From: a bacterium
GTDB lineage: Bacteria > Zhuqueibacterota > Zhuqueibacteria > Residuimicrobiales > Krinioviventaceae
Assembly: GCA_029561455.1 (NCBI GenBank)
Contig: JAKQIY010000072.1
Span: 31,004-95,003, forward strand
Length of the DNA stretch: 64,000 bases
Direction: 5' to 3'
A model generated the notes under the pieces. The model did no database searches. It saw only the letters and a list, made by a program, of their open reading frames with translations, and was not told the DNA's origin. Position 1 is the first letter of the stretch; every line of letters begins with the position of its first letter. A program made the position numbers and the translations under genes. This document shows, in pieces, positions 30,388 to 42,074 of this stretch.

Positions 30388-31536
30388 CTATTGAAATAAA
30401 AGCGGAGCAAAATTTAAAAGATTATTCCTCCACACCGGCCAGGTATGGCCGCCGGGATATTCACTATATGTATACTTTATTTTCATTTCATCCAACTTTG
30501 CTATTAAAAGCTGACAATTATTCCAGGCAATATCTTCTTTGCCGCCCATGGCGAGCCAGAATTGTTTTAAATTACTGTTTATTGTATCAGTATTTTTCTG
30601 CATAAGCACATATTGCGCATCGGCAAGCTCTTTTTGCATGGGCTGAATCCAGCCGGAACTGAACACTCCCAGGTAGGCAAACAGATCGATATTATTAATT
30701 CCTGCATACAGGGTTTGCAATCCGCCCATCGAAAGCCCGGCCAGAGCCCGGTTTTGGGCATCGGTTTTAGCACGATAATTTTTTTCAACAAACGGGATCA
30801 GGCTTTGTTTCAACTCCTCGGCAAACAATTGCAAGGTGTTTTCGCCAAATCCCGATGCCTTGACATTGCCGTCCGGCATGACGATAAGCATCGGCGCAGC
30901 CTTTTTAGCGGCAATGAGATTGTCGAGTATCAAATCGGTTTTACCCTGGGTGGCCCAGCCTCTTTCATCCTCGCCGCCGCCATGCAATATGTATAGTACC
31001 GGGTACTTTTCGTTAATATTGGTATTATAGCCGGGCGGGGTATAGATATAAAATTGTCGCCACTCCTTTAACACTGTAGAGTAATAGCGTTTTATCCTTA
31101 TTTCCCCATGTGGAACGTCTTTAACTGCATAGTAATCGTCGCCGGCAAATGGCACCTCGATGCCGCTGGCCATGCGTCCCATACCATAAAAAGTTTCGCT
31201 GGCGGGGTCGGCCACGGCAACGCCGTCGATAATCAAAGAATAGTAATGAAATCCTTCTGTTAACGAATCGGTGGTTACCTGCCATACTCCTTCGCTGTCT
31301 TTGACCATATCATATTTCTTTGCCAAATCGAGCTGCACCTTTTGCGCCTCCGGCGCTTTAATGCGAAAGATAGCCCGGCTATCCGGTGTTATTTGCGGGT
31401 ATTGGGCACCCCGTACGTTGGAAGGGGCCGGAACAGCATTTCCCGGGGTTTGCGCCGGTGAATGATCGACGAATAAAAATCCGCCGATGATTACAAAGAA
31501 CATTATGAATACCAGTTTATTTGATATTATTTTCAT
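30388..31536 (-). CDS. CE1-type esterase with N-terminal E-set domain (copy 3)
   Basis: 382 residues with a signal peptide ending HSPAQ. The E-set region (RAIFRIKAPEAQKVQLDLAKKYD) precedes the esterase domain with YPVLYILHGGGEDERGW, the serine in AGLSMGGLQTL and the histidine in YPGGHTWPVWRNNLL. GGAGCA precedes the ATG. It lies 15 bases upstream of the GH3 start, so it probably shares a transcript with it. A decayed esterase C-terminus lies just upstream at 31573-31656. Ester specificity (ferulate, acetate) is undecided. Confidence 0.88.
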   Translation of the reverse strand: MKIISNKLVFIMFFVIIGGFLFVDHSPAQTPGNAVPAPSNVRGAQYPQITPDSRAIFRIKAPEAQKVQLDLAKKYDMVKDSEGVWQVTTDSLTEGFHYYSLIIDGVAVADPASETFYGMGRMASGIEVPFAGDDYYAVKDVPHGEIRIKRYYSTVLKEWRQFYIYTPPGYNTNINEKYPVLYILHGGGEDERGWATQGKTDLILDNLIAAKKAAPMLIVMPDGNVKASGFGENTLQLFAEELKQSLIPFVEKNYRAKTDAQNRALAGLSMGGLQTLYAGINNIDLFAYLGVFSSGWIQPMQKELADAQYVLMQKNTDTINSNLKQFWLAMGGKEDIAWNNCQLLIAKLDEMKIKYTYSEYPGGHTWPVWRNNLLNFAPLLFQ

Positions 31537-31572
31537 AATTACTGTGCTCCATCTAAAGATCGTTGTTTACTA

Positions 31573-31656
31573 TTATGATAAAGACAAATACTCGGTAAAA
31601 AACAATGGCATTAATATGTGCTCGCTGCTTCGCCAACTCTGCCACTCATAAACATT
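31573..31656 (-). pseudogene. C-terminal relic of a CE1 esterase
   Basis: In the gap between GH54 and the CE1 gene the minus strand reads NVYEWQSWRSSEHILMPLF then FTEYLSLS and a stop, right after an in-frame stop. This lines up with the end of the intact esterase at 38744-39922 ([19 protein letters not shown]). The DNA ATGAGTGGCAGAGTTGGCG is identical in both. No start or upstream esterase sequence remains, so this is a fossil of another family copy. The match is short but covers the catalytic-histidine block, in which His is replaced by Tyr. Confidence 0.65.
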
Positions 31657-31735
31657 TTATGATAAAGCGTCGCCTTTATTCGTCCCGTCCAAAGCCAATC
31701 ATTTACCTTAAATTAGCAAAACATTCGCATTGATC

Positions 31736-34700
31736 TCATTTGTAATATTGGTTAGGCGCTCCGGGTGTGGCTATGTTGGCTGCCACCGGGACGCCACTAT
31801 CATGTTTTAGCTTTAATGGAGAAGCGAGAGTTATGCCGCTGCCACAGACCGGGACACCCACCGCATGAGCAATTGCGAGCGGTTTTGTAACGGTAATCGT
31901 AGGACTGCCGGGGCCGCCAAAACCTCTGCGGCCAAAGCTGATGGCAGCAATAACCGCTGTTTCCTGGTTTTCACCATTATCAATGATAACGCTCTGCCCG
32001 ACGCTAAAGCTCATTGGGTTGGTAACATGGATAATGGTAGCGCCCGCGCACGCGGCGGAATCTACCGCAGTAGCGCCCGGCGTACCAACTTGAGTAATGA
32101 TGGCGGTTTCAAGTTCTGCGCCACTGCCAATTATAATTTTTTGTCCGGCGGTAAAACCTGCCACGCCGGATACTTTAATATTATTGGTGTTGGCAACTGC
32201 AGGAACCGACAGGGAAGCAACCGGCTGTACCATGAAATCGGAACAGTTGCTGTCATTATCAAGACCATCAGGAAAACGGCCTGTACTTCTATCAGGCATA
32301 ATGACGGTCGAACTAGCCAACCTGCCAAAACCGAATCCTCTTTCTGCGACCGGCGCGGGCGCGAAACACCCACTTGCATTTTCTCCGGAGGTGCCCTGGT
32401 AACCCTCGGCCGCCCATGGGTCTACTAGACCGCCATAATTGAGGCCATCGGCAACATTACCGGCAGCGTCGCGTAGCACCATGTTACCGGCGCTGGAAGA
32501 GAGGGCCGGGCCGCCGAACCACTGGTTGGGGGTGGAAGTTCCCTGGTAACCTGCGTTTGTTACCTTGACATCTCGTACGACCGCGTCGATCTCGTGGTGT
32601 TTGGTAAGCGGTTGCTCTAATGTAATACCGGTACCGAGAGGGAGGACGGGTTCATTGCTTGAATGGGCAAAGGCTGTCGCCGGTTCAAAACTGATCCCCG
32701 TTCCCCGCACACTGAAAGGCATGTTGGAAGCATGGTTGAATTTTAACGGTTCGGCCAGGTCCAGTCCTGTACCTGGGTCTTCCGTTTCAGAGAGGGGACC
32801 ATCAAATGTGCTACGCGCAGATTGGGTGCCGACGCGCGTTACCGTAACGGTTTCTATTCCATGCCCCTCACTATCGATGTCCAATCTTATCTTGTCGCCA
32901 ACTGAAATATTGGCTACTGATGATACTTTAATATTCGTGTCGCCGGCTTGAGCATCCATAGACAACCAGGCTTGTGTACCCGGCTTGCCTACTTGAGTAA
33001 CCGTGACTACTTCATACTTTTCAATAGCCTGGGCGACGGTAGGATAGGTCGCGCCATAGCCGATGCCGATTTTTTGGCCAACCACAAAATCGTCCACACT
33101 CGTAACTGGTATATTGGTTGAACCGGCAGGGATCGTGATCACCGGGCCGTCGGGGATGGGCTGCCAAATTGTCGTCGGGCCGCGTGAACCGCCGGGACGG
33201 CCTCCGCCAAATGGAAACCTGGGAGGCATAACTCCCGCCGGGGTTCCAACACTAACGATTTTGCGGCTTTCCATAGCGGAACCAGCGCCGATTTCGATTA
33301 TATCGCCGGTTGACATACCATCTGTACTTCTGACATAGATGGTGGATTCGCCCTTTTCCGCTTGTACCGCCAATCCGGAATTTGCCAAACCGAGCAAGTA
33401 AAAGCTCCGTGGTGTGAGTTTTACGCCGGACGGGATTTTTACCGACGAGAAAATGGGTTGTTGGGTCTGGTGCTGGGTCAGGCTCCAACCGGAGATATCG
33501 ATAACATCATTGCTTGCGTTGTAAAGTTCGATAAACGAGTTTGTCGGGTTTGTGCCGGCGCTAATGCGGAACTCGTTGATTTTAACCGGGGCGACGTTGC
33601 GCACTTTTTCTACCGCTGTTTCCGATAGAGTCTTGCCGTTGATCGAATTTATCCATGTAGCCTTGCCAACCAGGTCGCCGTTAAAGGATTCCGAGCCGGA
33701 GGTAATGGTAAAGGTTGCGCTTACACTCGCTCCCGGAGTAATTGAACCGGCAAACTTTTTCAAGGGTTCAGTGGAATTAATGACTAGAGATTTCCAGCCG
33801 TTTGGCGCTGAAATGCTTAATGTAAGGTCCTTTACAGCCGCACCTGTGGTGTTTGTAAACGTTACGGTGGTGTTCTGTACAGACCGGGGTGTGAAAGTTT
33901 GGAGTCCCGGCGGAGCGGTGACGGCATTCGCCGGCGCTATGCTCAGGCGCGGCACGTCGTACGCGGCAGCCACGATATTGGCCTGAACTCTCTGGTTGGT
34001 TTCCTCGGTTGGAAAAGTACCCGCAGCCGTCATCGCGCCTTCGTAAAAGGTGCCCTGCGAACCGTTACTGTTGTCGCCGCCATTGCCTAAAAGAATGGCG
34101 CCTTGCTTGCGCATAGGATCGTAACTGTTCCTGTCATTTATAATGCGAGGCCCGTCGAACATCACATCCAGGCTGCCCTGTTGTGCATCGCCGCCCATAG
34201 AGCGCCAGTGGTGCGGTTCGCCATCGGCCGTGGCGGTTACAAATCGCCAGGGGATGTTTGGCAGATCCGGGCAGAGCTTGTCATCGGGAGACTGGTTGAC
34301 GCAGCCCACCAGGTTGTTCTCCTGGTCGGTCATAATCCATGGACCGGGAGGATTCCCGTGATACCACCAGGAGGCGTTGCCATAATAGGTGGTTTCCATC
34401 GTGCCGTCGCCGTCATCGCGGCTGTCGGTTTCGGCGTTGCCGTAATCAAAGCAGCAGCCGGAATTGTAATGATGACCGCTTATGACCCAGTATTGCCCTT
34501 CAGCCTGGTCATCGACTGCTGTGCCTTTGGCGTCGTTCCAGCGCAGCCCCATACCCGGTTCAATAAAAACGCCATAGACCTTGTGGCCCATGATCGTAAC
34601 CGGCGCCATATCGGCGATGGGAATATTGTTAAAACCGCCCATAGCCGGACCGCTGAAACCACCGCGGGGCGCCTGGACAAGGTGGTTGCCATTGCCGGAT

Positions 34701-35062
34701 TGGTCATAGATTATGGTGATCCAGCCTGTTGTATTGGCGCAGAATTCATCCTGCGCGGCTGCGTCGGCATAGCCGCCGGCATCCCCTTCGGATGGTTGTA
34801 CTATACCAATGTCCAGGGTTTTGCCGTCCGACTGGCGCATGACCTGGTAAAGCGGGCTGTTGTAAGAAGCATAGAGCGCGCGTGTCGTGCTGTGAGCGGC
34901 TACACAAGGACAGCCCATAGCCGTGTAAATATCACAAGGCCCTGTTGGTCTGGGTGGAACCGCATTGGTAGCTGCCACGGACCTGGCTACAACCAGGTTG
35001 GTGGCAATATACAGTATGACCGCTAGTGCGAGTAATGCCACTAGACTCTTTTTCTTTTTCAT
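31736..35062 (-). CDS. GH54 alpha-L-arabinofuranosidase with NEW3 and interrupted lamin-tail domain (copy 1)
   Basis: 1108 residues from MKKKKSL at 35062 (GGAG upstream). After the signal peptide comes a GH54 catalytic domain (about 38-375): CDIYTAMGCPCVAAHSTTRA, YDQSGNGNHLVQAP, the adjacent Cys203-Cys204 in GCCFDYG, the nucleophile Glu248 in MTDQENNL and the acid/base Asp330 in GNGGDNSNGSQGTFYEG. A NEW3-like beta domain follows (385-490). A lamin-tail domain starts at 492 (VKINEF, FIELYN, DISGWSL), breaks at about 563, resumes at 830 (AGYQGTSTPNQ, MVLRDAAGNV) and ends TPGAPNQYYK. The interruptions carry five repeats of a 40-50 residue unit (568-609, 643-694, 702-746, 954-995, 1002-1042) with the pattern IKVxSVxGFxxGQxIxI...ETAxIxxVG. 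The fungal-type CBM42 is absent. Confidence 0.88.
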   Translation of the reverse strand: MKKKKSLVALLALAVILYIATNLVVARSVAATNAVPPRPTGPCDIYTAMGCPCVAAHSTTRALYASYNSPLYQVMRQSDGKTLDIGIVQPSEGDAGGYADAAAQDEFCANTTGWITIIYDQSGNGNHLVQAPRGGFSGPAMGGFNNIPIADMAPVTIMGHKVYGVFIEPGMGLRWNDAKGTAVDDQAEGQYWVISGHHYNSGCCFDYGNAETDSRDDGDGTMETTYYGNASWWYHGNPPGPWIMTDQENNLVGCVNQSPDDKLCPDLPNIPWRFVTATADGEPHHWRSMGGDAQQGSLDVMFDGPRIINDRNSYDPMRKQGAILLGNGGDNSNGSQGTFYEGAMTAAGTFPTEETNQRVQANIVAAAYDVPRLSIAPANAVTAPPGLQTFTPRSVQNTTVTFTNTTGAAVKDLTLSISAPNGWKSLVINSTEPLKKFAGSITPGASVSATFTITSGSESFNGDLVGKATWINSINGKTLSETAVEKVRNVAPVKINEFRISAGTNPTNSFIELYNASNDVIDISGWSLTQHQTQQPIFSSVKIPSGVKLTPRSFYLLGLANSGLAVQAEKGESTIYVRSTDGMSTGDIIEIGAGSAMESRKIVSVGTPAGVMPPRFPFGGGRPGGSRGPTTIWQPIPDGPVITIPAGSTNIPVTSVDDFVVGQKIGIGYGATYPTVAQAIEKYEVVTVTQVGKPGTQAWLSMDAQAGDTNIKVSSVANISVGDKIRLDIDSEGHGIETVTVTRVGTQSARSTFDGPLSETEDPGTGLDLAEPLKFNHASNMPFSVRGTGISFEPATAFAHSSNEPVLPLGTGITLEQPLTKHHEIDAVVRDVKVTNAGYQGTSTPNQWFGGPALSSSAGNMVLRDAAGNVADGLNYGGLVDPWAAEGYQGTSGENASGCFAPAPVAERGFGFGRLASSTVIMPDRSTGRFPDGLDNDSNCSDFMVQPVASLSVPAVANTNNIKVSGVAGFTAGQKIIIGSGAELETAIITQVGTPGATAVDSAACAGATIIHVTNPMSFSVGQSVIIDNGENQETAVIAAISFGRRGFGGPGSPTITVTKPLAIAHAVGVPVCGSGITLASPLKLKHDSGVPVAANIATPGAPNQYYK

Positions 35063-35236
35063 TTTTATCTCCAATATGATTTATCCGATTTAATATTTCG
35101 CTCTCGACACGATCACCACAGACAATTGAGAAACAGTATAATCATTATTCTAAAGTCCGATATTGTTGAATTAACTCAACTACGCCAGCGCAGGCTGATT
35201 TTTTGCTGGTCGCCAACAATTTTACAGATGGCTTTG

Positions 35237-38200
35237 CTATTGATTACTGTAAAACCGGTTCAGCGAACCGGGTGTAGGAACTCCATTTACAATTGGAACT
35301 CCGCTGTTATGCGACCGGCTTAAAGGAGTGGCAAGGGTAATGCCGCTGCCTGAAATCTTTACGCCCATTGCATGAGCAAACTTGAGCGGTGTGTTTACTG
35401 TTATTGTAGCATCATAGCCTTTAAACTCACCAAAAGCCATGCGGCCACGATTGATAGAGGCAATAACTGCCGTTTCATAATTTGCGCCACTGTCAATGGT
35501 GATGGTCTGACCAACGCTAAAGCCGGCTGTGCTGTTAACCGTGACAAGGGTAGCGTCCACATCGGTAGCGGCTTTCATAATAGCGCCCCCGGCCGTACCC
35601 ACCGTTGCAATAACGGCAGTCTCCTGGTTTGGCCCACCATCGATCACAATTTCCTGATTGACATCCAAACCTTCCACACCGGCGACTTTGATATTATCTG
35701 CGCCAACAGCCGATGCAACTGCCAGTGTAGTGGATGACTGTACCAGGAAATCGATGCAGTTGTTGTCGGTATCTAAACCGTCCGGGAATCGACCCACGCT
35801 TAAGTTAAGATCGCCAACAACCGAATTACCCGAACCATAGAAATTGAAGCGTCTGCCCGAACTGGGGGCCGTCACAATACACCCACCCTGGCTTTGATTA
35901 CCCTCAAGAATTGCTATTTCGGGACTGGTAATTGTCCCGTTGGCGCTTGAATTGCTCTGCTGTGATCCGTAAACCAGGGCGTCAACGACTAGCTCATTGT
36001 TTTCATCCAGCAGCGCTATTGACCCTGCATATATAGAGAGGGGACCTCCATACCAAAGGTTGGGTTCAACTGATCCCTGATACCCTGCGGTTGTAACCTG
36101 GGGATTGAGAACTGCCGCGCCGTATTCATGATTCTTGTCCAGAGCTTTATCGAGTGTGATACCGCTTCCCAGCGCTTGTACTGCGTCGCCGCTTTTATGC
36201 TGAAATTGTGTAGCCGGTAAAAAGTTTATTCCTGTACCCACATCTGATACGTCAACGCCCGATAAATGGTCGAACTTGAGCGGCGCCATTAATTCGAGAA
36301 CCCCTCCTTCGCCAGGAGCCTCAAAGCCGCTACGTCCGCCCGGAGCCGAAACTACATTAATAATATTTTTAATCGTAGCATGTTCTGCAAATTTACCTGT
36401 ACCCACTGTTAATGTATCACCAATCGTCATGTTGGAATTGACCGCGACTTTAATAATTTTCGAACCTGCATCAACAGCCTCAGTCAAGGATGTTTGCGTG
36501 GCTGCTTTACCCACAGAGGTGACTGTTGCCACCTCATTATTGCCGCCAATATCGATGCTGATTTTTTGGCCGATCTCAAAACCGGCCGCACTTGTCACCG
36601 GCAGGTTGGTTGAGCCGGCAGGAATTGTTAGCCATGGCCCTGTGGATACGGGGACAAATACTGTCGTCATGGCTGTAGCAGCCGTACCAACACTTGTAAT
36701 GGCGCGAATCTCGCCGTCAATATTGATTTGTTGACCGGCTACAAAGCCGGTACTATTAAATACATTAATGGTGGTTTCGCCCGGACCTGCGGATACCGCC
36801 AAGCCCGAAGCGGCAAGGCCCAAAAGGTAATAACCCCCGGCCTTGATCTTTGTCCCGGCCGGGATTGTTGCCAGTTTGACGGGCGCCCACTCGCTTATAG
36901 TATTGACCAGAGACCAGCCGGAAATATCCACATCACCGCCGGAACTGTTATAGAGCTCGATGAACTGATTAGTCGGGTTGGCGCTTGTGCTAAAGCGAAC
37001 TTCGTTTATCTTAACCGGGTAACTATTTCTAATGCTACTGATAATTGTGTCGGATTGCTTTAGAGCGGTCGCTGGATCTATCCATTCAACCTTGCCGATC
37101 AGGAAACCGGCGCCTGTTGTTACCGGCGCGGTGATCTTAAAAGTCACTTTTACGCAGGCGCCCGGTTTGACAGGTTCTACAAATGTCTTTGAGGAATTTT
37201 TGGAGCCTGAGACCAGGGCTGTCCATTGAGCGGGGACGGAAATGCTCAAGGTGACACCCGTAACGGTAGCCCCGGTAGTATTGGTAAACGTTTCGGTGAT
37301 GTCTTGGGTCGATCCCGGTGTAAATGTGGTAACCCGCGTCAAGTTCACCAGCTGCACATCGTACCTGGCAGCCACAATATTGGCTTGTACCGCCTTGATG
37401 ATTGCGTCCGCGGGGTATCCGGTCGTCACCACCCCTTCGTAGAATGTGCCGGATGAACCGTTGCCATTGTCGCCGCCATTACCCATTTGCACGGCTCCCT
37501 TTCTGTGCATAGGGTAATAGTTGTTGTCTTCAAGTGAACCGGGACGAACTCCTTCGTAAAAAATCGCAAGCTCTCCTGCTTGTGCGTTACCGCCGCGGAT
37601 CTGCCACCGATTTTCACCGCCGCCGCTAACAAAGCCGGTCACAAATCGCCATGTATCAATAGTCGGATTCGCAACATTCTGTTTCGAATCGTATCCGGAG
37701 AACAGTCCTGCTTCCATATCGGACATGATCCAGGGACCTGAACCGCTGCCGCTTCCCCAGGCTGTGGCCGTGCCAAAATAGACTGTTTCCATTGTGCCTC
37801 TTCCCACTGCGCGGCTGTTTGTTGAAGTGTTACCATAGTTAAAGCAACAACCGCTATCAAAATGCGTGCCGTCGAACACCATATAGATGCTTTGTGGTTC
37901 GTCGTTAACTGCGAGACCGCTGGCATTGTTGTTACGTAACCCCATACCCGGTATAATGTATACACCGTAAACCTTTTGGCCGCTAATTGTAATCGGCGCC
38001 ATATCGGCAATCGGCAGGGTGTTGAATCCACCCTTGGCCGGGCCCTTGAATGTTCCCGGGGGCGCCTGGACAAGATGGTTACCATTACCGGATTGGTCAT
38101 AGATTTTAGTGATCCAGCAAACCGTATTGGCGCTGAACGCATCCTGGGCAGCCGCATCGGCATAACCGCCGGCATCCCCTTCGGATGGTTGAACTATACC

Positions 38201-38455
38201 AATGTCCAGGGTCTTGCCGTCCGACCGGCGCATGACCTGGTAGAGCGGGCCGTTGTAGGAGGCGAATAAAGCGCGCGTAGTACTGTGGGCGGCCACACAG
38301 GGGTAGCCGCCGGTAGTATATATATCACTAGGGCCTGCGGGTCTGGGTGGAATCGCATTGGCAGTTGCTACAATCTTTGCGTCTGCCATCTTTGTAACGG
38401 CAGGCAGTATGATCGCCATTGCGAGTAATACCACAAAACTGATTCTCTTTTTCAT
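35237..38455 (-). CDS. GH54 alpha-L-arabinofuranosidase with NEW3 and interrupted lamin-tail domain (copy 2)
   Basis: 1072 residues. Same plan as copy 1 and clearly its tandem paralogue: signal peptide, GH54 domain with SDIYTTGGYPCVAAHSTT, Cys203-Cys204 in GCCFNYG, nucleophile Glu248 in MSDMEAGLFSG and acid/base Asp329 in GNGGDNGNGSSGTFYEG. Then a NEW3-like domain and a lamin-tail domain (VKINEVRFS, FIELYNSSGGDVDISGWSL ... TPGSLNRFYSNQ) again interrupted by repeats such as DNIKVAGVEGL and AGFSVGQTITIDSGANYETA. Compared with copy 1 it has Ser43 and Ser108 in place of cysteines, but Cys113. Predicted to release arabinofuranose from arabinoxylan. 174 bases separate it from copy 1. Confidence 0.88.
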   Translation of the reverse strand: MKKRISFVVLLAMAIILPAVTKMADAKIVATANAIPPRPAGPSDIYTTGGYPCVAAHSTTRALFASYNGPLYQVMRRSDGKTLDIGIVQPSEGDAGGYADAAAQDAFSANTVCWITKIYDQSGNGNHLVQAPPGTFKGPAKGGFNTLPIADMAPITISGQKVYGVYIIPGMGLRNNNASGLAVNDEPQSIYMVFDGTHFDSGCCFNYGNTSTNSRAVGRGTMETVYFGTATAWGSGSGSGPWIMSDMEAGLFSGYDSKQNVANPTIDTWRFVTGFVSGGGENRWQIRGGNAQAGELAIFYEGVRPGSLEDNNYYPMHRKGAVQMGNGGDNGNGSSGTFYEGVVTTGYPADAIIKAVQANIVAARYDVQLVNLTRVTTFTPGSTQDITETFTNTTGATVTGVTLSISVPAQWTALVSGSKNSSKTFVEPVKPGACVKVTFKITAPVTTGAGFLIGKVEWIDPATALKQSDTIISSIRNSYPVKINEVRFSTSANPTNQFIELYNSSGGDVDISGWSLVNTISEWAPVKLATIPAGTKIKAGGYYLLGLAASGLAVSAGPGETTINVFNSTGFVAGQQINIDGEIRAITSVGTAATAMTTVFVPVSTGPWLTIPAGSTNLPVTSAAGFEIGQKISIDIGGNNEVATVTSVGKAATQTSLTEAVDAGSKIIKVAVNSNMTIGDTLTVGTGKFAEHATIKNIINVVSAPGGRSGFEAPGEGGVLELMAPLKFDHLSGVDVSDVGTGINFLPATQFQHKSGDAVQALGSGITLDKALDKNHEYGAAVLNPQVTTAGYQGSVEPNLWYGGPLSIYAGSIALLDENNELVVDALVYGSQQSNSSANGTITSPEIAILEGNQSQGGCIVTAPSSGRRFNFYGSGNSVVGDLNLSVGRFPDGLDTDNNCIDFLVQSSTTLAVASAVGADNIKVAGVEGLDVNQEIVIDGGPNQETAVIATVGTAGGAIMKAATDVDATLVTVNSTAGFSVGQTITIDSGANYETAVIASINRGRMAFGEFKGYDATITVNTPLKFAHAMGVKISGSGITLATPLSRSHNSGVPIVNGVPTPGSLNRFYSNQ

Positions 38456-38743
38456 AGTTTCTCTCTACAAGTTCTTATGGCTTTTCAAAGCCCACGTATC
38501 CACCTTTTCCCTGAATGGGTTGCGTTTAAAGCATAGATTTCTGTCACTTGCATCGCAATCGTAAGTCCGTCATGTCAGCATCGGTTGTATATTACCGACT
38601 GCATAGAGGTTGTTGATGACATTAACCGCTTGGCGCCATTCTGTCCGTAGACCGTTATCCTAACCGAGGAAGGCCGGTTAAGCAACCGGCCCCGGTTCTA
38701 TCGATTCGTCGAATCCTTCTTTGCGAGCGTCATTTACAGAATC
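38456..38743. other. 288-bp gap upstream of GH54 copy 2 with a short hairpin
   Basis: No coding signal seen on either strand. GGCCGGTT at 38672-38679 pairs with AACCGGCC at 38684-38691 around a four-base loop. It sits 52 bases after the esterase stop but lacks a following T-run in the direction of transcription. It may be a weak terminator or a processing site; a promoter for the GH54 pair could also lie here. Confidence 0.35.
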
Positions 38744-39952
<1,209 letters not shown>

Positions 39953-40028
39953 TTAATTACGTTTCTATTACTTGAAATAACTACAAAATAGAGTTACCTG
40001 AATACCTCGTAACTTGCTGCGAGGCGGT

Positions 40029-42047
<2,019 letters not shown>

Positions 42048-42074
42048 TTACTCATGTTTGCCTGGCGATCCCGG

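Noticed and set aside
34103..35026. 307-residue plus-strand ORF
   Set aside because: Lies wholly opposite the GH54 copy 1 catalytic domain, shows no family features and has no ribosome site; it is a shadow of the strongly biased gene.
35237..38455. Loss of the GH54 nucleophile in copy 2, because GNAET of copy 1 reads GNTST
   Set aside because: The nucleophile of GH54 lies in the later DMENN-type motif, which copy 2 keeps as SDMEAG; the changed Glu is not the catalytic one.
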